Below are positions 1-8,200 of a stretch of DNA of 34,577 nucleotides, one piece after another. Origin of the DNA: Cyanobacteria bacterium UBA2566 (GTDB lineage Bacteria; Cyanobacteriota; Cyanobacteriia; Cyanobacteriales; Desertifilaceae); the NCBI GenBank assembly GCA_002340255.1, contig DDLS01000126.1, positions 1 to 34,577 on the forward strand, written 5' to 3'. The position numbers were made by a program, and so were the translations under genes. Each line of letters begins with the position of its first letter. The first letter of the stretch is position 1. The notes under the pieces are model-generated. The model ran no database searches, was not told where the DNA came from, and saw only the letters and a list, made by a program, of their open reading frames with translations.

Positions 1-211
1 ACGGAGAATGAGATGACTCTATGAAATTTAGGGCGCTCTGAGGGTCTATGGATGCACAATCATGAAAATCATTCACTTGTCAGGATAGGGGGATAGGGGG
101 AGCAAACAACAGACTTGGTAGAAGCTCTGAGCTGTTCTAGATATTGTTAAAAACTGTCATTAATGTACCTCATAGCAGAGGAAACTGCTGTATCATTCGT
201 GAGGCTAGAGT

Positions 212-505
212 ATGATGCAACGGGACAAAGTATTGGAGGTTTTAGCACAACACCAGCAAGCCTTAAAAGAGTTCGGAGTAACTTCGCTGGTGATATTTGG
301 CTCTGTTGCTAGGGATGAAGCCACACCGGATAGTGATGTGGATATTTTAGTAGAATTTGACGGATTGGTGACATTCGATCGCTATATGGATGTCAAGTTT
401 TATCTCGAAGATCATTTAGGGACACGAGTAGATTTGGTGAGTCGAGTAATGCTCAAACCTCTGATTCGTTCTACCGTAGAACAGGAGGCAATTTATGTCG
501 CGTAG
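212..505 (+). CDS. MntA-like minimal nucleotidyltransferase (antitoxin of a HEPN/MNT pair)
   Basis: This 97-residue protein is a minimal nucleotidyltransferase. The Pol-beta-type signature is visible: GSVARDEATPDSDVDILVEF begins at G30, with metal-binding Asp42 and Asp44 and a third Asp at 74 (RVDLV). In the characterised HepT/MntA modules the nucleotidyltransferase neutralises the HEPN RNase toxin by transferring AMP groups to it. A GAGG sequence about 9 nt upstream supports the ATG at 212; the next codon is also ATG. The gene overlaps the start of a HEPN-like reading frame (495-575) that ends after 26 codons, so the antitoxin is intact while its partner is only a stub. It may now be an orphan antitoxin. 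The family call is firm; present-day function is inferred. Confidence 0.9.
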   Translation: MMQRDKVLEVLAQHQQALKEFGVTSLVIFGSVARDEATPDSDVDILVEFDGLVTFDRYMDVKFYLEDHLGTRVDLVSRVMLKPLIRSTVEQEAIYVA

Positions 506-575
506 TGTGCATCTGTACTTGGAAGATATCCTCACTTGTTGTGCCAAAGTCATTAAAATATGTAGTATACAATAA
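495..575 (+). pseudogene. Truncated HEPN (HepT/DUF86) toxin remnant
   Basis: An ATG at 495 overlaps the last codons of the nucleotidyltransferase gene and opens a 26-residue frame starting MSRSVHLYLEDILTCCAKVI. This strongly resembles the N-terminus of cyanobacterial HepT/DUF86 HEPN toxins, which normally run to about 110 residues. After KVIK the frame reads ICSIQ and stops at 575. The RX4-6H catalytic motif and nearly all of the helical bundle are missing. The xisH upstream region follows at once, so the missing part was probably deleted, perhaps when xisHI arrived. Family assignment is from recall of the conserved N-terminus. Confidence 0.7.
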
Positions 576-599
576 AATTACTACCAACTCCCTTGCACT

Positions 600-1016
600 A
601 TGCCTGCCAAAGACATTTATCATGATGCAGTCAAGAATGCCTTAATCAAAGATGGTTGGCTCATTACCGACGATCCTTACTTCATCAAATATGAAGATGC
701 TGAACTTTATGCAGATCTAGCAGCCGAAAAACCAATTGCCGCAGAACGAGAAGGCAAAAAAATAGTTGTTGAAGTCAAAAGCTTTGTGGGAAAATCCCTA
801 ATGTATGACTTTCATGGTGCATTGGGACAATACATTGTATATCGAAATCTGATTCAACGTACTGAACCAGAATATACCCTGTATTTAGCAATTGATTATC
901 TGGTCTATGAAGATTTTTTTCAAAGAAAATCTGTGCAAGCAGTGATTAAAGATAATCGAGTTTTGTTAATGGTAGTAGATACAGCAAAGGAGGAACTGGT
1001 CAAATGGCTGACTTAG
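600..1016 (+). CDS. xisH: XisH family protein (fdxN-element excision controlling factor, PD-(D/E)XK-like)
   Basis: The 138-residue sequence matches the XisH family along its whole length (start MPAKDIYHDAVKNALIKDGW, then YEDAELYADLAAEKPIAAER). A PD-(D/E)XK-type core is visible: Asp39, then IVVEVKS with Glu58 and Lys60, then the helix with GALGQYIVYR. XisH was named in Anabaena, where it is needed together with XisF and XisI to excise the fdxN element during heterocyst differentiation. The family also occurs in many copies in cyanobacteria with no such element. No XisF recombinase or fdxN element is visible here. The gene overlaps xisI by 13 bp, so the two are translationally coupled. A nuclease or toxin-like role is inference from the fold motif. 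Confidence 0.92.
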   Translation: MPAKDIYHDAVKNALIKDGWLITDDPYFIKYEDAELYADLAAEKPIAAEREGKKIVVEVKSFVGKSLMYDFHGALGQYIVYRNLIQRTEPEYTLYLAIDYLVYEDFFQRKSVQAVIKDNRVLLMVVDTAKEELVKWLT

Positions 1017-1357
1017 AAAATTACCGCCCGATCATCAAACGAATATTGACCGAATATTATGGTATGAAGATTCATCAAGTCCAGAAAAATCCTGAATGTG
1101 AAGTGAGCGATCGCCTAGCTTTAGATGAAATTAGAGATGAATATCTTTGGTTTCGCTTTGGCTGGAAAGATAAGAAGCTAGTACAGCATATCATTGTCTA
1201 TTTAAAAATTAAAGATAGCAAAGTTTGGGTGGAACAAGACTTAACCAATTTATGTATTGTCGATGATTTACTCGCTGCGGGCATTCCTCAAAATGATATT
1301 GTTTTAGGGTTCCATCATCCTAGCAAACGGCAGTTCACTGAATTTGCCACAGCTTAA
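1004..1357 (+). CDS. xisI: XisI family protein
   Basis: The 117-residue XisI protein starts with the typical MADLENYRPIIKRILTEYY and ends with the conserved segment DIVLGFHHPSKRQFTEFA. XisI is the constant partner of XisH. Its ATG at 1004 lies inside the last codons of xisH in another frame, as in other xisHI pairs. The middle (FGWKDKKLVQHIIVYLKIKDSKVWVEQDLTNL) is the family's beta-rich core. No catalytic residues are known for XisI. The tight coupling to a nuclease-like partner would fit an antitoxin or specificity role, but that is a hypothesis. A HIP1 octamer lies inside the gene near 1107, so it is not wholly foreign in composition. Confidence 0.92.
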   Translation: MADLENYRPIIKRILTEYYGMKIHQVQKNPECEVSDRLALDEIRDEYLWFRFGWKDKKLVQHIIVYLKIKDSKVWVEQDLTNLCIVDDLLAAGIPQNDIVLGFHHPSKRQFTEFATA

Positions 1358-1411
1358 TTTGTTGGCTTAAAATAAAATTGATCTTCAGCAACTAGACTTT
1401 CGGAAAAAATC

Positions 1412-1795
1412 ATGACCAACCCATCCAATGAACAAACCGGAATTATCCGTACAGAACGAGGACTAACCATCGCCGGGACACGGATTACAATCTACGATAT
1501 TATGGACTATGTGACCGCTCAATATCCCCCTAAGTTTATCCGGGGATTATTTGACCTGACGGAAGCACAAATTAACGACGCTTTAACGTATATTGAAGAA
1601 AATCGCGCTCTGGTTGAAGCCGAATATCAGCAAGTTTTGAGGGAAGCGGAAGAACTGCGGCTGTATTATGAGGAAAAAAATCGCGATCTGATTGCCAAAA
1701 TTGCCGCCATGCCACCGAAACCGGGAACTGAAGCGGCATGGGAAAAACTGCGAGCAGCCAAAGCCAAACGCGAGGCTAAAGCATGTTTTTTTTGA
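1412..1795 (+). CDS. DUF433 family protein, probable antitoxin
   Basis: This 127-residue protein has a DUF433 helix-turn-helix-like core in its first 75 or so residues (IIRTERGLTIAGTRITIYDI, then YPPKFIRGLFDLTEAQINDALTYIEEN). A charged helical tail rich in Glu, Ala and Lys follows. DUF433 proteins are the usual partners of PIN-like toxins (VapB45-type), where they bind the operator and neutralise the toxin. The 3' end overlaps the next gene by 13 bp at a run of eight T (1786-1793). The stop TGA is read directly after that run. Pairing with the downstream PIN-like protein makes an antitoxin role likely. Confidence 0.85.
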   Translation: MTNPSNEQTGIIRTERGLTIAGTRITIYDIMDYVTAQYPPKFIRGLFDLTEAQINDALTYIEENRALVEAEYQQVLREAEELRLYYEEKNRDLIAKIAAMPPKPGTEAAWEKLRAAKAKREAKACFF

Positions 1796-2178
1796 TCGAC
1801 CATAATCTCAATGGACATGCACTGGTTTTCTTTGGCTCTATTGTCAATCAAGGATGGCTCGATATCGTTCCCATTCGTTTTTTCACTTTTGAACAAATGG
1901 AATTACCAATCAATAGTGACGATCGGGTTGTTTGGCGACTGGCACAAGAAAATGAGATGATTTTGCTCACAGCTAATCGCACGATGAAAGGCAATAATTC
2001 CTTAGAGCAAGTGATGCGGGAAGAAAATACCCCGAATTCACTCCCGGTAATTACGATTGGTAACGCGGATAAATTACTGAATGATTCGGAATATCGAGAA
2101 ATTTGTGCAGAACGTCTGATCGAGATTGTGCTGACAATTGACAACTATAAAGGCTCTATGAGAATCTTCATTCCCTGA
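1783..2178 (+). CDS. PIN-like (DUF5615-type) protein, probable toxin
   Basis: This 131-residue protein follows and overlaps the DUF433 gene. Its start, MFFLIDHNLNGH, has the Asp6 position of a PIN-like fold. The segment SDDRVVWRLAQENEMILLTANR matches the second conserved block, where many relatives have Asp instead of the Asn in TANR. Relatives in cyanobacteria are often mislabelled ACP S-malonyltransferase; nothing here resembles that enzyme. By analogy with VapC-type toxins it would be a metal-dependent RNase. The replaced acidic residue leaves activity uncertain. The ATG at 1783 is immediately followed by the T run shared with the upstream gene, so expression is probably coupled. Confidence 0.75.
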   Translation: MFFLIDHNLNGHALVFFGSIVNQGWLDIVPIRFFTFEQMELPINSDDRVVWRLAQENEMILLTANRTMKGNNSLEQVMREENTPNSLPVITIGNADKLLNDSEYREICAERLIEIVLTIDNYKGSMRIFIP

Positions 2179-2195
2179 TTTTTTTCAGCAGGTGC

Positions 2196-2251
2196 GGTGG
2201 GCAGGATATCTGTGTAGAATTTGAAGAATATTGTACCTTATCCTGCCCACC
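2196..2251. repeat. Inverted repeat, 13-bp arms
   Basis: GGTGGGCAGGATA (2196-2208) is exactly inverted as TATCCTGCCCACC (2239-2251), with a 30-nt spacer. It lies just downstream of the PIN-like gene. It has no T tract, so it is more likely a small mobile palindrome or end pair than a terminator. Confidence 0.7.
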
Positions 2252-2347
2252 CTACCTTCAGACTGGAAGTGGTGCAGCGAATGATAGAGGCAGAGTTTGG
2301 GGAGAAATAAAGGTATACAGTAGATTTGAACAACATTGAGACATGGT

Positions 2348-2395
2348 TGTAGGGGCGAACGGCCGTTTCGCTTGACGACATGAAACGCCCCTACA
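2348..2395. repeat. Inverted repeat of the GTAGGGGCG type
   Basis: TGTAGGGGCG (2348-2357) is inverted as CGCCCCTACA (2386-2395), with a spacer that contains a second G+C-rich self-complementary stretch (AACGGCCGTT). Palindromes of this GTAGGGGCG form are common dispersed elements in cyanobacterial intergenic DNA. It sits between convergent genes and could also terminate transcription. Confidence 0.65.
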
Positions 2396-2413
2396 GGTTT
2401 AGTGAATTAAAAT

Positions 2414-2608
2414 TTAATTATTGCCTCCAGAAGCAGCAGCACCAGCACTACCAGCCGCAGCGGCAATGTGCAAAGCGGCCAAGAAGGGCGCAGGGTTCCC
2501 TGTTGCAACAGAACCAATAGCTCCTAAAGTAAGTTTTGTAGCTACACCAGCAGCAACACCAATAGCAACTTTTTCTCCGATTTCAGCACGTTTAGACTGT
2601 TTAGCCAT
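2414..2608 (-). CDS. Small hydrophobic Gly/Ala-rich peptide, function unknown
   Basis: This 64-residue peptide has a charged start (MAKQSKRAEIGEK) followed by a long stretch of small and hydrophobic residues with GxxxG-like spacing (GVAAGVATKLTLGAIG). It ends Ala/Gly-rich with SGGNN. An AAGGAG ribosome-binding site 7-8 nt before the ATG supports this strand over the overlapping plus-strand frame. The composition suggests a membrane-inserting or helical bacteriocin-like peptide, but I recognise no family, no double-glycine leader and no processing gene nearby. It is separated from the gene to its right by a divergent intergenic region of about 250 bp in which I see no other gene. Real gene: fairly likely; function: unknown. 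Confidence 0.6.
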   Translation of the reverse strand: MAKQSKRAEIGEKVAIGVAAGVATKLTLGAIGSVATGNPAPFLAALHIAAAAGSAGAAASGGNN

Positions 2609-2864
2609 CTTTATTCTCCTTAAATGTGGGAATCACTAGCTTGCTTACCCTGTTAGTAAATGTGTATAAAAGATTTACACCGATCAAAAACCTGATAAGC
2701 TTGAAATTTCACTAATCTTAGCGTGTAATATTTCTAGGCGACCACCCTAAAACAGGACATTTGGTACACAATTTTTCTAAATATCTTGAGTCAATTTAGT
2801 AGGATTTGGTACAATTGAGTTGACAAAGTAGGATTTAGTAGAGTATATTACAAGAAATCTCTAG

Positions 2865-4028
2865 ATGTATCTAGTTATGAACGATCTTGAAGATATACTA
2901 CAATGGGTTGACCAGTTGATGTTGGATAAAACGGGAAAAAATTTGACATCTATACAGTCAGCTATATTGAGAGGTTCGTGGGAAGGAAAAAAATATCCTC
3001 AAATTGCTCAAGATTTTCATTGTAGTGAATCTCATGTTAAGAAAGAAGCCGCTAAGTTATGGGATAAACTGCGGGAAGAATTAGGAGATGACCTGAAGAA
3101 ATATAATTTTCGTTCTAAGATAGAGAAAAGAAATAGAGTTTCTCAATCTTCGCCCTCCGCTCACTGTTCGCAAGTGAATACGATTAACCAAGTTGATACT
3201 GTTAACATTGATAGCCCATTAGTACAAAGTATCAAAGCTCCCAAAACCCGATCGCCATCTTCCCCAGACTCACCCATCATCGACTTAACCGACGCACCAG
3301 AACTCACCGACTTCTACAACCGCACCACAGAACTCTCCACGCTGAAACAGTGGATATTAGAAGATCGGACGCGCTTGATCGCCATTTACGGTGTGAGTGA
3401 AATTGGCAAAAGCACCCTCACTCTCAAACTCATCGAAGAGATCCACACAGAATTTGACGCTATTATCTGGCGCAGTCTGAGCCATACTCCTACCTTATCG
3501 ACGCTGCAAACCGAACTGAAAGAATTTTTGGCCCCATCTCAACCGAACCCATTCCCAACCCTTCTTGACACTTTTCGCCACACTCGCTGTTTAGTCATCC
3601 TCAATGATGTGCAGAGTCTTTTTCAAAGCGGTCAACTCGCGGGTGAATATTTAGCAAATTATAAAGACTATGGCAGATTCTTTAAACAAATAGCCAGAAC
3701 ACTGCACTACAGTTGTGTAATTCTCTTGAGTTGGGAAAAACCTAGAGAAATTGCCACCTTAGAAGAAACGCATCAACACACCCGCAGTTTGCACCTGAAA
3801 GGATTAGAATCTGAGGCTGAGGAAATTTTGAGAGAACAGAAATTAACCGATGAGGAAAACTGGCCAGAGTTAATAAGCTTGTATCAAGGACATCCCGTCT
3901 GGTTAACGATTATCGCTGCAACTATTCGGGAACTCTGTAATGGTCAAGTTTCCCAATTTTTAGAGAATGACGAGGAGATATTTTTAGGAGACTTAAAACC
4001 TATTCTAGAGGAGCAGTTAGAGCGATGA
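2865..4028 (+). CDS. NB-ARC/STAND-type NTPase with N-terminal HTH; ends at a premature in-frame TGA
   Basis: The open part encodes 387 residues. Residues 1-90 resemble the winged-helix region at the start of many cyanobacterial signalling NTPases (SAILRGSWEGKKYPQIAQDF, CSESHVKKEAAKLWDKL). A low-complexity linker follows, then a P-loop NTPase with Walker A GVSEIGKST (176-184) and a Walker B-like strand RCLVILND (241-248). STAND proteins of this kind are nucleotide-dependent switches, often carrying WD40 or TPR sensors. Here the frame hits TGA at 4026-4028 inside a conserved segment: residues before it read LEEQLER and codons after it read SDLEQRVMTWLA, in the same frame. TTA to TGA would be a single change. 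No WD40 repeats follow. A second ATG at 2877 is an alternative start. Probably a decaying gene. Confidence 0.8.
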   Translation: MYLVMNDLEDILQWVDQLMLDKTGKNLTSIQSAILRGSWEGKKYPQIAQDFHCSESHVKKEAAKLWDKLREELGDDLKKYNFRSKIEKRNRVSQSSPSAHCSQVNTINQVDTVNIDSPLVQSIKAPKTRSPSSPDSPIIDLTDAPELTDFYNRTTELSTLKQWILEDRTRLIAIYGVSEIGKSTLTLKLIEEIHTEFDAIIWRSLSHTPTLSTLQTELKEFLAPSQPNPFPTLLDTFRHTRCLVILNDVQSLFQSGQLAGEYLANYKDYGRFFKQIARTLHYSCVILLSWEKPREIATLEETHQHTRSLHLKGLESEAEEILREQKLTDEENWPELISLYQGHPVWLTIIAATIRELCNGQVSQFLENDEEIFLGDLKPILEEQLER

Positions 4029-4265
4029 TCAGACTTAGAACAACGAGTGATGACTTGGTTAGCGAGTCAGGAGGAAGGGGTCGATCTGGCAGCAAAATTG
4101 ACCGATCGCCAGTTCTCGAAATCCGAGTTATGGGAGGCGATGCGATCGCTAGGAAGACGAGGATTAGTGGAAAAAAGAGGTGCAACAGAGCGATCGCACC
4201 TTTACCTCCATCCTCTGTGGCAACAGTATCTGCTTGGGATACAATCAGAAACAACCGAACACTAG
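4029..4265 (+). pseudogene. Separated C-terminal winged-helix part of the NTPase gene
   Basis: This stretch continues the frame of the upstream NTPase after its TGA and encodes SDLEQRVMTWLA followed by a winged-helix segment (SKSELWEAMRSLGRRGLVEK, then LHPLWQQYLLG), ending at 4265. In intact relatives this domain follows the NB-ARC core directly. An internal ATG at 4047 could allow separate translation of 72 residues, but I see no convincing ribosome-binding site. With the upstream part, the undisrupted product would have had about 466 residues. Confidence 0.75.
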
Positions 4266-4317
4266 CAGATGCTTTCCTACAAAAGGAAAGATTAATTCGT
4301 TAAACGAGGAGAGAAAT

Positions 4318-5112
4318 ATGAATTCCTATGGCATCGAGCGAGAATGGTGGACGCAGCAATGGTTAGACTTGCTCAATTCTTATCGGTTTAAGAAAAGACT
4401 AGAACGGGGTCGAAATTATGCGCGGGAAGGTCATGTATTATCCATTCAGTTTCAAGAGCAAAAAGTGGTGGCAGAGGTGCAAGGAACCGATCCCGAACCT
4501 TATCGCCTTTCCATTGGGTTAGATGCCTTTACCTCGGAAGATTGGGATAATGTGATTGAGACTTTATCGGAAAAAGCAATTTATGTGGCGAAATTGTTAG
4601 CTGGAGAAATGCCGGATAATATTGAATCGGTATTTGCTGCCAATGGGTTAAGCTTATTTCCGTTTACGCTGGGTGAAGTCCATTCACGATGTAGTTGTCC
4701 CGATCCCGCAAATCCCTGTAAACATATCGCTGCCGTGTATTATTTATTGGGCGATCGCTTCAGCGCCGATCCCTTTGTACTGTTTCAATTGCGCGGAAAG
4801 AGTAAGGATGATATTATCTCTGCGCTGCGCGAAAAGCGCGGAATTGGGCCAGAAAGTGCTAGCAGCAAACCCCCACCCCTGACTTACCCGAAGGTTGCTC
4901 TAGACCAGTTTTGGCGCTACGATCGCGAGTTAGAGTCATCCCTCGTGGTCATTGCCCCGCCAGTGAATCTAGAAACAGTGTTAGATGTGCTAGGGCCAAT
5001 TGTAACCGAACGAACCAAAGCCCCAGAGTCTAAATCGTTAATGGCTTATTTAAAAACCTTATATCAGGAGGTGAGTCAAAGTGCCACACGATCGGCTTTA
5101 CGAGGAGATTAG
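4318..5112 (+). CDS. SWIM zinc-finger domain protein
   Basis: This 264-residue protein carries a SWIM zinc finger, CSCPDPANPCKH (Cys125, Cys127, Cys134, His136; CxCx6CxH), followed by the usual IAAVYYLLGD. SWIM domains bind DNA or partner proteins. In bacteria this family often accompanies SNF2-type helicases, but none is present in this window. The N-terminus (WWTQQWLDLLNSYRFKKRLERG) is typical of the family. I chose the ATG at 4318 because GAGGAGAG lies just upstream. A longer frame from 4180 would run through the upstream gene and has no such site. It follows the broken NTPase gene on the same strand after 52 bp. Confidence 0.88.
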   Translation: MNSYGIEREWWTQQWLDLLNSYRFKKRLERGRNYAREGHVLSIQFQEQKVVAEVQGTDPEPYRLSIGLDAFTSEDWDNVIETLSEKAIYVAKLLAGEMPDNIESVFAANGLSLFPFTLGEVHSRCSCPDPANPCKHIAAVYYLLGDRFSADPFVLFQLRGKSKDDIISALREKRGIGPESASSKPPPLTYPKVALDQFWRYDRELESSLVVIAPPVNLETVLDVLGPIVTERTKAPESKSLMAYLKTLYQEVSQSATRSALRGD

Positions 5113-5147
5113 TGTAATCAAGATTTGATCGACAAAACCGTTTACCA

Positions 5148-5183
5148 TTGTCATATCCTCGATTATGAAGATCGAGGTATAAT
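5148..5183 (+). promoter_or_regulatory. Possible promoter with hairpin upstream of the sensor kinase
   Basis: A consensus TATAAT lies at 5178-5183, about 100 nt before the kinase start. Just before it is a perfect inverted repeat, CCTCGAT (5157-5163) and ATCGAGG (5171-5177). TTGTCA at 5148-5153 is too far (24 nt) for a normal -35 box. The palindrome could be an operator overlapping the promoter, but this is only suggestive. Confidence 0.3.
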
Positions 5184-5203
5184 GGGCATTTTAGGGATTG
5201 CTT

Positions 5204-5234
5204 AGAGCGCTTCAGGCTAGGGAATAGGAAATAG
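5204..5234 (+). repeat. REP-like repeat copy
   Basis: AGAGCGCTTCAGGCTAGGGA followed by ATAGGAAATAG matches the GCGCT...GCTAGGGAATAG repeat family found at 11712, 16036 and 20901. It lies in the kinase leader region. Confidence 0.6.
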
Positions 5235-5286
5235 AGGAAATTAAGATACCATCTAAAGTAGCGCACCCCCGATCTATATCTGTCCC

Positions 5287-8200
5287 ATGAAATCCTTGCC
5301 CTTGAAACCCCACTTTCCTCTGCAAGTGGTCTTAATCGTGCCCTTTCTCCTGCAAATTATGCTAGCCGTGGGTTTAGTCAGTTGGCTCTCCTTTCGCAAT
5401 GCCCACGAAATGTTAGAAACGATGGTAGAACGATTAACCACTGAAATTAGTTCTGAAGTGGAACAGCATCTATCTTCCTATTTGGAACTCCCTCATCGGG
5501 TGAATCGTTCCCATCTGGGGGCGATCAAATCAGGATTGCTAGAGGTGGAAAACTTGGACGGATGGGATTATTATCTATGGGAAAAAATCCAACAAGTCCC
5601 AGAGTTAAGTTTTACGGCTATAGCCAATAACCAAGGGGAACAACGAACAGGAGAACGTCTAGCGGATGGTACTTTGGTGATTAATACCGTTACTCCTAGC
5701 GATCGCCACACTTTCCGCTCCTACAACACTGATGACCAAGGAAATCGTACCACTCTAGCTACTCAATTAAGCGATCGCGATCCGCGCAAACGACCTTGGT
5801 ATTTAACTGCCGTCGAGACCGGAAAACCAACCTGGAGCAATCCAGATATTTCCTATCTTGAACCTGTCCTCTTAATCTCCGCCTTACAACCCCTTGATAT
5901 TGATACCGATGGTAGAGTTGAAGCCGTTATTAACACCACCCTCAAACTCAATCAGCTCGGCCAATTTCTGAGCAAAATCAACCTAGGAGAAACCGGAAAA
6001 ATCCTCATTCTCGATCGCCAAGACAACCTGATTGCCAGTTCTACCCAGGAAACCCCCTTTAATCCAGATACAAAAACTCTCCTACCCATTACCCAAAGTC
6101 AAGATCTCCTCACCCGTCAACTGATCGACCTTCTACACACTCACCAAACCGCCCTAAACCCCCCCACCTTAACCACACTTTCTTTAGATGGTGAGCATTA
6201 CTTTGCCCATATTATCCCCTATGCCGACCCCTACGGCTTAGAGTGGAAAATTGTGCTTTTTATCCCTGAATCTAACTTTAACGCCACTCTTGAGAGCCAT
6301 AAACAGCACATCCTTGTCGTCTGCATTAGCGCATTGATTGTCGCTGTTGGATTGGGACTCTTGACTTCTCGGTGGATTGCCGATCCCATATTACAACTGC
6401 GGGATGCCAGTGCTGCCTTTGCCTCTGGGAAACGCCGAAATTCCCTACAAGTTCAAGGCATACAAGAATTAGACACTCTTGCCCAAACCTTTAATGAGAT
6501 GGCAGCTCAAATTGGCAATCAGCTTGAGATACTCGAACAACAAGTTGCCGAACGTACTCATCTGCTCACTCAACACAACCAGGTTTTATCTGAACTCGCT
6601 GGCGATTCCCAATTACACAAAGGGGACTTAAACCAGAGTTTACCAAAACTAACTGAGGCGATCGCCCAAATCCTCAAAGTTGACCGCACCAGTATTTGGC
6701 TCATTGAACCCGAAAGTACCCTATGGTACTGTGCTGACTTATTCATCCCGGCTCTAGGAAGTCACACCCAAGGCGATCTTCTCCCCATCCAAGATTATCC
6801 CCGCTATGCCCAAGCCCTAAAAACCCAAAATGTAATTTCTGTCAACGATGCTTGCAATGATGAGCGTACCTCGGAACTCAAAGAGACCTATCTTGCTCCT
6901 CTAGGAATCCATTCCATGCTGGAAATTCCCATTCGCCGACAGCAAACGCTCCTGGGCGTAATGTGCATGGAAACCACCCAACCTCGCCATTGGACTCAAG
7001 AAGAACAAAATGTCGCCCGTTCTATCGGCGATCTCGTGAACCTTGCCATTGAATCATACCATCGCCAGCAAGCCGAAATTGCCCTAAAAGCTGCAAAAGA
7101 AGCGGCTGATAAAGCCAACCAAGCCAAAAGTGAATTTTTGGCCAATATGAGCCATGAATTACGCACCCCCCTGAACGGTATCCTGGGTTATACCCAAATC
7201 CTGAAACGGATGAGTGACCTCAAACCCAAACAACGTGAAGGAATTATGGTTATTGAAGACGCCGGTTCCCATCTCCTAACCCTGATTAACGATGTCCTAG
7301 ATTTGGCCAAAATTGAAGCCAGAAAAATGGAACTGCTCCCTAGAGAAATTCATTTTCCCTCCTTCATTAGTGGTGTAGCTGAAGTCATCCGTATCCAAGC
7401 TGAAGAAAAAGGACTGGCATTTGGTTGTGTCATCGATCCTAATTTACCCCAGGGAATTGATATTGATGATAAACGCTTACGCCAAGTCCTGCTCAATTTA
7501 TTAGGGAATGCCACCAAATTTACCAATCAAGGAGAAATCGTATTTTCTGTTATTCATCTGAGTCAAATTTCTCCTGCATCTACCGCCACCTTACGCTTTG
7601 AAATTGGGGATACCGGTGTGGGTATGAACCCTGAGCAAATTCAGAAAATTTTCTTACCCTTTGAACAAGTAGGAGCCAATTCCCATAAACATGACGGCAC
7701 GGGTTTAGGATTGGCCATTACTCGTCAAATTGTACAAATGATGGGAGGAAAAATTGAAGTTCAAAGTCAGCTCGATGTAGGCAGTCAATTTAGTTTTGAA
7801 ATCAATGTCCCAGTTGCCAAAAATTGGTCGATCTCTTCCACTCAAAACGAACCAGGAAAAATTATTGGTTATGTTGGTCAACGCCAAAAGATTCTCGTGG
7901 TTGATGATAAAATTGTCAATCGTAAAGTGATTCTCGAAGTTTTATCCCCACTGGGATTTGAAGTGGCACAAGCAAAGAATGGCCAATTGGGTTTAGAACA
8001 CTATCATCAATTCCAACCTGATTTTATCATTACTGATTTAGTCATGCCAGAGTTAGATGGATTTGAAATGGTGCGTCAACTTCGTCAGAGTGGTGACAAT
8101 CGAGTCATTATTCTGGCTTCTTCAGCGAGTGTATTAAAGCAAGATCAGGAGAATAGTTTAGTGGCGGGTTGCAATGATTTTCTCCCCAAACCTGTCGATA

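Noticed and set aside
1..211. A gene or promoter in the first 211 bases
   Set aside because: Only short GGATAGGG-like repeats and AT-rich sequence are seen; no open frame or clear box.
1783..2178. ACP S-malonyltransferase for the PIN-like protein
   Set aside because: That label is common for relatives but the 131 residues lack any acyltransferase motif; the partner gene and Asp pattern fit a PIN-like toxin.
4180..5112. Longer start for the SWIM protein at 4180
   Set aside because: It runs in another frame through the NTPase remnant; GAGGAGAG before 4318 and family N-termini favour 4318.
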